Positions 1 to 8,143 of a stretch of DNA of 64,000 nucleotides are shown here, in pieces. Origin of the DNA: Berkiella sp964496435 (GTDB lineage Bacteria; Pseudomonadota; Gammaproteobacteria; Berkiellales; Berkiellaceae); NCBI GenBank assembly GCA_964496435.1, contig CAZBZP010000007.1, positions 58,046-122,045 of the forward strand, written 5' to 3'. Position numbers and translations under genes: made by a program. How positions within the stretch are numbered: position 1 is the first letter of the stretch; every line of letters begins with the position of its first letter. The notes beneath the pieces were generated by a model that did no database searches, had not been told where the DNA came from, and saw nothing but the letters and a program-made list of their open reading frames with translations.

Positions 1-2
1 CT

Positions 3-302
3 GAAAATAAAGCAGCGAAAAACCGTTTTGAACCGTTTTTAGAGCATCATAAAGACTTTGATTCAGTTTACCATGGCGACTTTGTCAGCAAGGTGTCACA
101 AACCTTCAAACACTTTCTCTTTGGTGATGAATCAGCAAAAATGAATAAATCGCCTGTAACTTCAGAAACTGCACAAGATGATGCGCCAACAAACCATCCT
201 GCGCCTTCCACCAATGTTGTTAATGATACGCAAACGGCCATGATTGCTCATCACCACGATCCCATACCCCATCATGAACAACCTGTCGTGTTGGTCAGCT
301 AG
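3..302 (+). CDS. C-terminal end of a protein, truncated by the window edge
   Basis: An open frame enters from the left edge and ends at TAG 300-302, giving about 99 residues. The visible part is hydrophilic, rich in His, Pro, Thr and Asn, with no recognisable domain. It ends 9 bases before the next gene, whose ribosome-binding sequence overlaps this stop codon, so the two are probably co-transcribed and coupled. The next two genes are related to each other and end in similar low-complexity tails, so this could be the tail of another member of that family; this is a guess from position and composition. Confidence 0.55.
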   Translation, partial: ENKAAKNRFEPFLEHHKDFDSVYHGDFVSKVSQTFKHFLFGDESAKMNKSPVTSETAQDDAPTNHPAPSTNVVNDTQTAMIAHHHDPIPHHEQPVVLVS

Positions 303-311
303 GTGTGATTT

Positions 312-2201
312 ATGGCTTTTATCAATTCATTTATGCCAAAGTTCTACTTTGATTCAGAAAATGCGATATCACAAGATGAACTTGCCATTATTGCTCCAAA
401 ATCAGTGGAAGAACCCATTAGCCTTTTGCTTGAAGACATCTTATTTCTTGAGCTGAGTGAACCGCCATCTCAAGGCGAGATCTCTCGACATGGTTTTCAT
501 ACACCTAAGCATATGGCACATCAAACTTCTGTTCAGCTATCAAAGCCCCCGACGCATTCGTTTGATAAAAACACAGAAAAACAGGACAAAATAAGCATTT
601 CTGAAGAGGTTTCAAAAGAGTATTCTACCCTTTTTAGGGAGCAGCCACAAAATGAACATCAAAGCAACGTAGCGCAAGATTTTCAAAGTCAACCACTGTC
701 AAAAGAGCAACTCACCACTCAAACAGTGGCCTTAACACATGATAATGAAAAGACGCATGCAAACGTACTGCCACCAGCTCTTGTTAAGCATCACTATGAA
801 ATTGCTGCTCATTTATTAAAACAAGGCTATGTTGATACGCACCAAGCCATTAAAAAAAATGCAACTTTACTTTTTAATATGATGTTGAGTGATTTGACAC
901 AACATATGTCAGATTATATCCATTCCCCCTTAAAAAGCACTTTGTTTAAAATTGGCGGCCTCTTAAAAACTATGGAATTATTTTCCGAGCATAGTGGTGA
1001 TATTTGTTATGTTCAAGATTTAAAGCCCATAACCAGCACACACTCACCAACATATACCCCATTAAGCGTAATACTAAAATTATATGCAAGCCTTGCACCT
1101 GATACCGAGTTGATGAGCAAGCTAAGAAAAACAGCTGAACACATTGCACTTATCGACACCTCTGAATCACAATATCTACATGCCAAGTATTTGTTGCATA
1201 TGTTTCCTACAGGCAAGACTTATGCATTAGCCGTTAGTGAAGATGAATCTATATCATTTGAATCACAAGGTTCATATGCCCTTTTTACAACAAAAATTCT
1301 CAAAGATTCGTTGGTCGCTTTTAGTAGCAAATTACAGAGTGAACAGGCTCCTCTTTTAGAACAAAACGTTTTTAACAAACTGGTAGATATTTTTTCTCAA
1401 GCAAACAATTGCTGTGAAAAAAGAGTGCTTGGTGAAACTGCAGATGAACTCAATGCGCTTTATCACCAAGATGCAACCATATTACTGCCTTGTGGTTGGC
1501 AAGGGCACTGCGTTGATATTGCTTTATCCAAACTGCAATCAACTTATCTCTATGCTAACAGTGGAGAACCTAGCTATTATAATGATTTTTCATATTCAAC
1601 TAGCGGTGACACTTTTAGAACATTAACAGAGCCATCATTAATAGGTACAACCTTTTTCCATGAAGTGTTAACCAATAGCCACAAGCACTTTGAGCAAGCA
1701 CTTTTAAATCAATACAAAATCTCATCACCGGTTGAAATTATCGAAAAACCTATGCAGACTTTTGAAACATGCGCTTTAGATAGTCATCGTGTTGCTATTG
1801 AGGGATTACTCATTATCGAATTACATAATCAGCAAGTTGCGCCAAACACAATTAAAGCACTTGCCCATGATTTATATCAGAAGTGGGATAATTTTAATGC
1901 AGGCTTTATTATTGATGCTTATATGAACAATAAGCCCAGCTTGCCTGCCCAAGCCTTACAAGATATTCAACAATCTCTATTAGCGCAAAATGATAGGCCT
2001 TCATCAAAACTTTCTTTGGCTAAAATATCCCAAGCATTAGATCACCCGCTATATCAAGCAGAACCACATGAAGTGGCATCTAATCAAAGTCATTTACCTA
2101 ATAGTGAAGCACCAGCGTCAGTCACCACTCCCCACCTTTGCGGCATGCAATCCTCATTAGAGCCAATAATCATGCTTCCAGAGCCAGTATTTGCTTGCTA
2201 G
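312..2201 (+). CDS. Large protein with conserved GW-x-x-H/Cys domain (family member 1)
   Basis: A 629-residue protein of unknown function. Residues 1-130 look disordered (Ser, Gln, Thr, His rich). Residues 380-560 align by eye with the proteins at 2290-4251 and 20745-22598: a CGWQGH stretch (W396, H399), an ANSGE stretch, then an ETCALDSHR stretch (Cys487) followed by VAIEGLLIIEL and a Trp-containing helix. The conserved His then Cys could be a catalytic pair, but this is inference. Unlike its relatives it has no visible ankyrin repeats, and the usual NCxW is TCAL here. The start is ATG 312 with AGGTG just upstream, overlapping the previous stop codon. No signal peptide or membrane segment is seen. 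Presumed host-directed effector. Confidence 0.8.
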   Translation: MAFINSFMPKFYFDSENAISQDELAIIAPKSVEEPISLLLEDILFLELSEPPSQGEISRHGFHTPKHMAHQTSVQLSKPPTHSFDKNTEKQDKISISEEVSKEYSTLFREQPQNEHQSNVAQDFQSQPLSKEQLTTQTVALTHDNEKTHANVLPPALVKHHYEIAAHLLKQGYVDTHQAIKKNATLLFNMMLSDLTQHMSDYIHSPLKSTLFKIGGLLKTMELFSEHSGDICYVQDLKPITSTHSPTYTPLSVILKLYASLAPDTELMSKLRKTAEHIALIDTSESQYLHAKYLLHMFPTGKTYALAVSEDESISFESQGSYALFTTKILKDSLVAFSSKLQSEQAPLLEQNVFNKLVDIFSQANNCCEKRVLGETADELNALYHQDATILLPCGWQGHCVDIALSKLQSTYLYANSGEPSYYNDFSYSTSGDTFRTLTEPSLIGTTFFHEVLTNSHKHFEQALLNQYKISSPVEIIEKPMQTFETCALDSHRVAIEGLLIIELHNQQVAPNTIKALAHDLYQKWDNFNAGFIIDAYMNNKPSLPAQALQDIQQSLLAQNDRPSSKLSLAKISQALDHPLYQAEPHEVASNQSHLPNSEAPASVTTPHLCGMQSSLEPIIMLPEPVFAC

Positions 2202-2223
2202 CTTGCTTATTTTGGCTGATTAT

Positions 2224-2251
2224 TTGCTGCAACCCAAAAAATACGTAGAAT
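2224..2251 (+). promoter_or_regulatory. Possible sigma70-type promoter
   Basis: TTGCTG, a 16-base spacer and TAGAAT lie 39 bases before the ATG of the gene at 2290. Match and spacing are reasonable, but AT-rich DNA gives such matches by chance. If real, the second family member has its own promoter. Confidence 0.35.
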
Positions 2252-2289
2252 AGTGCCTTACTAATAATATCAACTAATTAAGATACATC

Positions 2290-4251
2290 ATGGACTCGAA
2301 GAATAAATTAGTTAGTGCGCACGAAATCGTTGATAAAGGCAAGGGAACAATTCTTTTTGATGAGGTGATCCAAATCCAAGAGGACTTGTTTCACTCTCTT
2401 ACTCCCCTGAATCCGTCTAGTATTGCTGATTTTGCAAGTTTCTATGAAAAGGATGACCTCAGTTCATATGAGGCAAAGCTTGAAATCGATATAAAAGAAA
2501 CAGTTAGAATCCATTATCCCCTACATCTTGCAGCCAGAGACGGTGATTGCGATAAAATTATTGAATTAGTAAATGATGGCTTTGGTTACAATGTGAATCA
2601 AAAGGATGCCCGCAGTGTTACCCCACTTCACGTCGCTGCCCTTTTTGGTCAACTTGACGCTGTTAAAACCCTCATCAGCTTAGGCGCAACAGTGGATGCT
2701 AAAGGCTATGAAAATCATACGCCATTGCATTTTGCTTTAGCCAAACAACATTATGATGTAGCAAAATCCCTAATTGTTGATTATCAAGCAAATCTTAAAC
2801 TAGAAGATTATAAAGGCACGAATGGATTCAGCTTGTTGTTTGATCCCATTCCAGAAATGTTTAAAAACAAAAACAAGAATATAGAGCAAGTAATCGAATT
2901 AGTTGAAATAGCAATTAGAAATACCAAAGGTCCTTTATACTACAATGATATTTCTGAATTTAAAGATGAGTTATACTTAACACCTGTACCCGTCCCTGTT
3001 GTCTTATCCTGGATTGCAAGCGATGCGACCACGCTCGCCCTTGCAGACAGATTCATTTACTTAATACAGGAAGCTCAGGCAAAAGATCCGAGTAGTCAAG
3101 CGTTTTGCAATGCCAAAGATTTATTTAATCGCTTTCCAACAAGCGAAATTTATCGCATTAAAATCTCAGAGAAAAAGTCAATTTGGTTTAGAACAGAGGG
3201 GCATTCTGGTATTTTTACGACCGATTTGGCTACTGAATCCCTACAAGCTTTTACCAAGCTCAACGCCTTTGAAAATAGCGATCCTTTAAAAGCAGAAATT
3301 TTTTCAGCTTTAGAAGATATCTACAACAATGCAACCATGTTTACTCAATATGCCAACACAAGGGAAGCGGCCGAAGGTGCTTTGGCCTTGTTTAACGAAG
3401 GCAAAACCGTATTGCTACCATCAGGTTGGGATGGGCATTTTATCGATGTCATTTTATCAAAAACACAATTACTCTATATCGTTGCTAACAGTGGCGAAAG
3501 ATATCACGGTGAATCTCCAGATTATACCCCCGATCCAGCTGGCATTAACTTTTATCAAATGTATGAACCTGAAAAAATATCTGCAGCTTTTATGAATAAA
3601 GTGCTCAATAATACTGATAAAACCTTCTTAGAGTTTGAAAATGCCTATGAATATGGTGTTTTCGAGAGAATAGAAGAAATTTCCAAGCAAGACCAACAAT
3701 TTGGCAACTGCAGTTGGGAAAGTCACCGTGATGCAGTTGAAGGCCTTATCTATATTGAGTTATTAAATCGCGATATTAATCCAGTCGATGCAAAATCAAT
3801 GGCAACCGAATATTACCAAGAATGGGATGACTTCCATGGTAATTTTGTCATAGACAGATACCTTGCCTCAGAGCCAATTCTGCCTTTTGAAGCTCTCATT
3901 GATATTTTTAACCAGCTTCATACAAAAACTGATTTTAATCAGGTCGATCATGTGCATGCGCAAAAAATAGCAGAAGCATTGGTATCCCCTCATTACATTG
4001 AAGATTTTCAATCATGGATGAAAGACAAAGGCGTGATGGATGAGGATCAAGATTCCCTCGCTGATAAACTTACCCTAAATATACTCCATCAATCCCATGG
4101 CATTGATGTAGCCTGTGTGTTTAAGGCGGGCTCCATGTGTCAAAGTCATCAACCAGAAGAGCTTCAAGAAATCAGTGTACAACCTGATATACTCATCATT
4201 GAACCTTCCCTTTTGATGAGCATACCGCTTGTGCAAACAGAAATATTCTAA
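2290..4251 (+). CDS. Ankyrin-repeat protein with conserved GW-x-x-H/NCxW domain (family member 2)
   Basis: A 653-residue protein. Residues about 75-175 hold three ankyrin repeats (YPLHLAARDGD, TPLHVAALFG, TPLHFALAKQ, each followed by a helix pair ending in a G-A-x-V type turn). Residues 370-540 carry the domain shared with the genes at 312 and 20745: PSGWDGH (W380, H383), VANSGE, FGNCSWESH (Cys474, W476) and AVEGLIYIELL. Ankyrin repeats bind proteins and are common in effectors of intracellular bacteria. The C-terminal domain may be an enzyme with His383 and Cys474 as candidates; this is inference. No signal peptide is seen, so export would need a dedicated system. It ends 9 bases from the stop of the convergent F-box-like gene. 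Confidence 0.85.
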   Translation: MDSKNKLVSAHEIVDKGKGTILFDEVIQIQEDLFHSLTPLNPSSIADFASFYEKDDLSSYEAKLEIDIKETVRIHYPLHLAARDGDCDKIIELVNDGFGYNVNQKDARSVTPLHVAALFGQLDAVKTLISLGATVDAKGYENHTPLHFALAKQHYDVAKSLIVDYQANLKLEDYKGTNGFSLLFDPIPEMFKNKNKNIEQVIELVEIAIRNTKGPLYYNDISEFKDELYLTPVPVPVVLSWIASDATTLALADRFIYLIQEAQAKDPSSQAFCNAKDLFNRFPTSEIYRIKISEKKSIWFRTEGHSGIFTTDLATESLQAFTKLNAFENSDPLKAEIFSALEDIYNNATMFTQYANTREAAEGALALFNEGKTVLLPSGWDGHFIDVILSKTQLLYIVANSGERYHGESPDYTPDPAGINFYQMYEPEKISAAFMNKVLNNTDKTFLEFENAYEYGVFERIEEISKQDQQFGNCSWESHRDAVEGLIYIELLNRDINPVDAKSMATEYYQEWDDFHGNFVIDRYLASEPILPFEALIDIFNQLHTKTDFNQVDHVHAQKIAEALVSPHYIEDFQSWMKDKGVMDEDQDSLADKLTLNILHQSHGIDVACVFKAGSMCQSHQPEELQEISVQPDILIIEPSLLMSIPLVQTEIF

Positions 4252-4260
4252 TGTTAAGCA

Positions 4261-6072
4261 CTATACACTGGGACGAGGAGAAGCTTGGGCTTTTTCTGGC
4301 GTCTCAGGATAGAGATCTTCACCATGAAATTCCTTATAAAATTGATAAGCTTTTTCTTGAATATGGCTTAGCAAACATCTTTTATTTTCTAATGCTTGAA
4401 CATTCATTTCATCGGTCGGATTACGCTTAATCATATCTTTCAAATGAGCTGTATTTTGTATTAATGTTGATATGCCAACATGCCTATCTGAATAATAAGC
4501 TAATGTATGTACATCTAACTTTCTTACCAGCTCTTCTCTTTTGAGTATCGTAATAGCCGCAGCGCGATGCTTCAAACCCATACTATTTAAATTACTTGCA
4601 GACAGTCGTTCTACGAGTTCAGGTGTGTTGAGAATATACAGTGCAACGGCTTCATGTTCAGAACCTATACTCGCTAAATTATGCCCGTCCATTTTCCTGC
4701 ATAAGGAAGCATCCTTAATAATTCTCATCGCAATATCTACGGAGTAATTGGCTAATAGGCTTAAATCGCTCCCTAAAAGTTCTTCACGCCATTGTAGGTT
4801 GTCTAATATGGACGACGCGACATCAAGATCATGCCTTCCTAAAATAGCCAAGAGATAACCAATGGAGTTATCATTTCCATCTTCATTTGCTTTTAATTTG
4901 GCATAGAATTGCTTATCTTTGAATTTATCTAAGATATGCATGGCAACCGAAGGATCTTTCCCAAAATGAACTAAATCATGTATGGAAAGCATTTTAAGGA
5001 GATCTGGTCTTTCCCATATAGTTTGAATTAAAGAAGCATGGTGAAAACCTATCATAGCTATATCATAAGCTGACATACGCGCCAGTAAGCTGGGTGTATT
5101 TATCACATAAAGTGCTGCTTCTTTGCTGTCTGAAATTATCGCAACAATATCTTCGTCTTCTAATCTATCAACATGTTTTTGTAGAACTTCAAGCGCGAGA
5201 TTATCAGAAGTTGAGGTTAATTCTGCTAATTGATAACTTTCCAAAATATCCATTAATGAAGGCGTATTTAAAACATATTCTCCTGCTTCAGGATGCTCAG
5301 AGCAAAGCTCAAGTATTTCATCACCTGCTAAATTTTCACCTTCTTCTTTTAAGATATCTACAGCAGTTTCAGCATGATTCCTTGCAATGGCGATTATTTT
5401 ATCTAAATCTATCGTCCGTGTTTTTTTATAGTACGCTATAGTTTCCTTAACCACGTCAAGATGTGTATCGCCAATTAAATGCCACATCGTTGCACAGCGG
5501 GAATATAAGGCTGGCGTTGCTTTAATAGTTCTGGCTATCTCTTCATGATGTTGGCTCAGAATACTTAAATCTTCCTCTGTCCAAAAATCCAAGACTGCCT
5601 CATCAGCTAATATCAAATTGGCAAATTCTTTATGTGCTCCACATAAAGACATTATTTGGGCGTGTGTTAGATTTGCACTAGCGCTTTTATGCGCTAATAA
5701 ATAAATTGCGCCTTTACCGCCATCAGCTAGACTATCTCTCAATAGCTCATCAAATTGCGCGCTTGGCAAGGCCCACACTAACGATCGCCAAGCTTCACAT
5801 ACCGATGAAATTTTTTTCAAACCAAAACGTAAATAACTTGGCACAAAGGATAAAATAGATAGCCAAATTTCTGGCGGTGGATCAATTAGTTGATTATTTT
5901 GTGTTGGACTTTGTTCAAGTGTTTCATGTAATTGAGCAAGGATCTGATTCTTGTCTAAGCCAAGTGTTGTAGGTGCGCCTAGTGCTAGCTGTTCTGATTC
6001 TTCTTGTAATTTTTTACGTTTTGCTGAAGGTATTCCTTCTATTTCGCCCGGACTGCGTATCAATTGAGCCAC
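4261..6072 (-). CDS. F-box-like protein with helical repeats and nuclear-localisation-like motif (paralog A)
   Basis: A protein of about 603 residues with a paralog just upstream. The N-terminus has a basic motif PSAKRKKL (residues 15-22) that resembles the c-Myc nuclear localisation signal. Residues 64-103 match the F-box pattern (PPPEIWLSILSFV ... ISSVCEAWRSLVW). Residues 120-580 are built from helical units of about 33 residues with the pattern L-x-x-x-G-x-x-H-x-x-V-A-x-x-I-L-x-x-P-x-L. F-box proteins recruit substrates to SCF ubiquitin ligases, so this is probably an effector targeting host ubiquitination. The start is uncertain: GTG 6072, or TTG 6063 which has AGGTGG five bases upstream, an arrangement conserved in the paralog. 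Confidence 0.82.
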   Translation of the reverse strand: MAQLIRSPGEIEGIPSAKRKKLQEESEQLALGAPTTLGLDKNQILAQLHETLEQSPTQNNQLIDPPPEIWLSILSFVPSYLRFGLKKISSVCEAWRSLVWALPSAQFDELLRDSLADGGKGAIYLLAHKSASANLTHAQIMSLCGAHKEFANLILADEAVLDFWTEEDLSILSQHHEEIARTIKATPALYSRCATMWHLIGDTHLDVVKETIAYYKKTRTIDLDKIIAIARNHAETAVDILKEEGENLAGDEILELCSEHPEAGEYVLNTPSLMDILESYQLAELTSTSDNLALEVLQKHVDRLEDEDIVAIISDSKEAALYVINTPSLLARMSAYDIAMIGFHHASLIQTIWERPDLLKMLSIHDLVHFGKDPSVAMHILDKFKDKQFYAKLKANEDGNDNSIGYLLAILGRHDLDVASSILDNLQWREELLGSDLSLLANYSVDIAMRIIKDASLCRKMDGHNLASIGSEHEAVALYILNTPELVERLSASNLNSMGLKHRAAAITILKREELVRKLDVHTLAYYSDRHVGISTLIQNTAHLKDMIKRNPTDEMNVQALENKRCLLSHIQEKAYQFYKEFHGEDLYPETPEKAQASPRPSV

Positions 6073-6120
6073 CTAAGTCATAATTAAAAGTTGCCGCATT
6101 GTAACCATTTTTATGACACA

Positions 6121-6153
6121 ATTCTAGTAAGTTAGCACAAATGTAGCAAAAAT
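6121..6153 (-). promoter_or_regulatory. Promoter of F-box paralog A, with element shared with paralog B
   Basis: On the minus strand TTGCTA (6144-6149), a 17-base spacer and TAGAAT (6121-6126) make a good sigma70-like promoter about 50 bases before the gene. The stretch 6129-6154 is nearly identical (24 of 26 bases) to 8101-8126 upstream of the paralog, although the DNA around it has diverged. Confidence 0.6.
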
Positions 6154-6265
6154 AAATGTAATAGTTGCTCAACTAGGCCTTGTTAAAGGCCACGTCTACA
6201 TAATTTGAACATTGTTCAAGTACATATATCACGCACGTACACGCAAATCCTTGGCTCACAAAAGC

Positions 6266-8068
6266 TTAAGGCTTTATGGCGCTTCGAGGATAAAGATCCT
6301 CAGCATAATGTTCCTTATAATACTGATATGCTTTTTCGTGTATATGCTTTACAAAACTTCTTCTTTTTTCTAAAAGGGCAATATTCATTTCAGGCGATGA
6401 ATTAAGTTCAACCAAAGTTCTCAAGTAAGGCGTATCTAGTAATAATGCACTAACACCGGGGTGCCTATATGCATACTGGCATAATGCGAGTACATCTAAT
6501 TGTTGTGCAAGCGCCTCCCTTTGCAAAATTGTTTTAGCAACCTCACTGTGAACCAGACCAATTCTCTTTAAATTTACACCATTCAATTTTGCTACCTGCG
6601 CTGGATTATTAAGGATATTCATAGCAACATTCTTGTGATTCATAGCTAATTCTGCCAATTGAAATCCATCAAGATGTTGTGATAATTCAGGATCAGTAAT
6701 TATCCTCATTGCGATAGATTCAACAATACTCCCTAAAACAACTAAATCCTTGGCGGCTAAAAAACTTCGCCATAGTGGTGTTTCTAAGATCCGAAAAGCA
6801 ACACGCGCATCAAATTTTCCTAAGATAGCCAATCGAGAACCTATATTAGCTAATTCATTATTTTTTATCATTTTGGCATAAAAATGTTCATCATTTAATT
6901 TATCCAAAATTCTCATGGCAATTTTATAATTTTGCCCAAAGTAAGCTAATTGCGACATCGACATGGTATTAGCTGGTTTGAATCTTTCCCAAATGCTTTC
7001 AATTAAGGAAGGATGAAAGTAACCTATCATCGCTAGGTCATCTAGGGATAAACGGTCAAGTAAGCTTGGCTCCCCCAAGACACACAAAGCTACTCTTTCA
7101 TTAAATGCTATAAGCTCAATGATATCTTCATCGCCTATTTTGTCCGCATGTTTTTTTAGAATTTCGAGCGCAACACTTTCATGACCCAGACCTAGTTCCA
7201 CTAACTCTCTGTTGTCAAATTTGTTTAATAATTGAGCTGTGCTTAGTACGTATAATCCAACCTCCGGATGACTCACACTAAGTTCTATGACATCATCAGC
7301 GCTCAATTGAAATGCTTCACTTTCAAGAAAATCTAATACCATATCAACATGATTTTTGACAATTGATATTATTTCATCTGTGTCAGCTACTTCTTCTTGC
7401 GCATAGAAGCTAATAAGCCGTTGCGCCACGCTATAATGGTTTTCACCAATAAGGTATCGATGGTTGTTACATTGATCAAATAATTTCTCATTATCAATTA
7501 GCGCATGAGCGACTTCCTCATAATGTTGGCTTAGTTGGATTAAATCGTCCTCAGACCAAAATCCGAATTCGGCTAAATCTGCTAATAAATATTTAGAAAA
7601 ATCTATATGAGTGCCACAAAGAGACAGTATTTGGGCATGCGTGAAATGAGTGCCGCAGCTTTTATGCGCTAAAAAATGAATAGCACTTTTTCCACCGTCT
7701 TCCAAACATTCTCTTAATAGCTTCTCAAACTGTATTGGCGGTGCTGTTGGGGCTAATAACTTCCATTTCTTGCTTACAGAGGAAACTCTGTATAAGCCAT
7801 ATTGAGAAAAACTGGAGACAAAATTAACGATACGTTGAAAAACCTCTGGTGGCAGAAAATTGTCTTCATGTTCTTGAACTAAATCCTGCGCCTCTACAAC
7901 GCTTAATGAGGATAGAAGCTCTTCATTAGCTATGCCCTGTGAAGTTAAGCTAATTATTCCCTCACTTTCTGGTTCTTCTTCTAATTTTTTACGTTTTGCT
8001 GGGATAATATCTTCTATTTCACCTGGACTTCGTATCACTTGCGCCACCTGAGTTATAGTCGGAGGCAT
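6266..8068 (-). CDS. F-box-like protein with helical repeats and nuclear-localisation-like motif (paralog B)
   Basis: A 600-residue paralog of the protein at 4261-6072, same strand and architecture. The basic motif PAKRKKL is at residues 23-29, the F-box-like segment at about 71-107 (LPPEVFQRIVNFV ... VSSVSKKWKLL), and about 33-residue helical repeats fill residues 120-580. Both proteins share the opening IRSPGEIE just before the basic motif, so this part is under constraint. ATG 8068 has no ribosome-binding sequence. GTG 8038 has AGGTGG five bases upstream, exactly as in the paralog, and may be the true start. The pair looks like an ancient tandem duplication. Nuclear targeting and ubiquitin-ligase recruitment are inferred. 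Confidence 0.82.
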   Translation of the reverse strand: MPPTITQVAQVIRSPGEIEDIIPAKRKKLEEEPESEGIISLTSQGIANEELLSSLSVVEAQDLVQEHEDNFLPPEVFQRIVNFVSSFSQYGLYRVSSVSKKWKLLAPTAPPIQFEKLLRECLEDGGKSAIHFLAHKSCGTHFTHAQILSLCGTHIDFSKYLLADLAEFGFWSEDDLIQLSQHYEEVAHALIDNEKLFDQCNNHRYLIGENHYSVAQRLISFYAQEEVADTDEIISIVKNHVDMVLDFLESEAFQLSADDVIELSVSHPEVGLYVLSTAQLLNKFDNRELVELGLGHESVALEILKKHADKIGDEDIIELIAFNERVALCVLGEPSLLDRLSLDDLAMIGYFHPSLIESIWERFKPANTMSMSQLAYFGQNYKIAMRILDKLNDEHFYAKMIKNNELANIGSRLAILGKFDARVAFRILETPLWRSFLAAKDLVVLGSIVESIAMRIITDPELSQHLDGFQLAELAMNHKNVAMNILNNPAQVAKLNGVNLKRIGLVHSEVAKTILQREALAQQLDVLALCQYAYRHPGVSALLLDTPYLRTLVELNSSPEMNIALLEKRRSFVKHIHEKAYQYYKEHYAEDLYPRSAIKP

Positions 8069-8092
8069 TGATTATAACTCTTCTATGGCACC

Positions 8093-8126
8093 AATCAAGC
8101 AAGTTAACACAAATGTAGCAAAAACA
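8093..8126 (-). promoter_or_regulatory. Promoter-region element of F-box paralog B
   Basis: The minus strand carries TTGCTA (8116-8121) in a 26-base block shared with the paralog promoter at 6129-6154. The hexamer 17 bases downstream is TTGATT, a weak -10. A better -10, TATAAT, lies a few bases before ATG 8068, which would make the transcript nearly leaderless for that ATG but give a usable leader for the GTG at 8038. The element sits between the ppsA stop and this gene. Confidence 0.5.
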
Positions 8127-8143
8127 TACAGAATCAGAATTCA

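Noticed and set aside
2250..2289. PmrA-type regulator site before the gene at 2290
   Set aside because: ACTAAT repeats 13 bases apart are suggestive, but the match to the known Legionella box is poor and the DNA is AT-rich.
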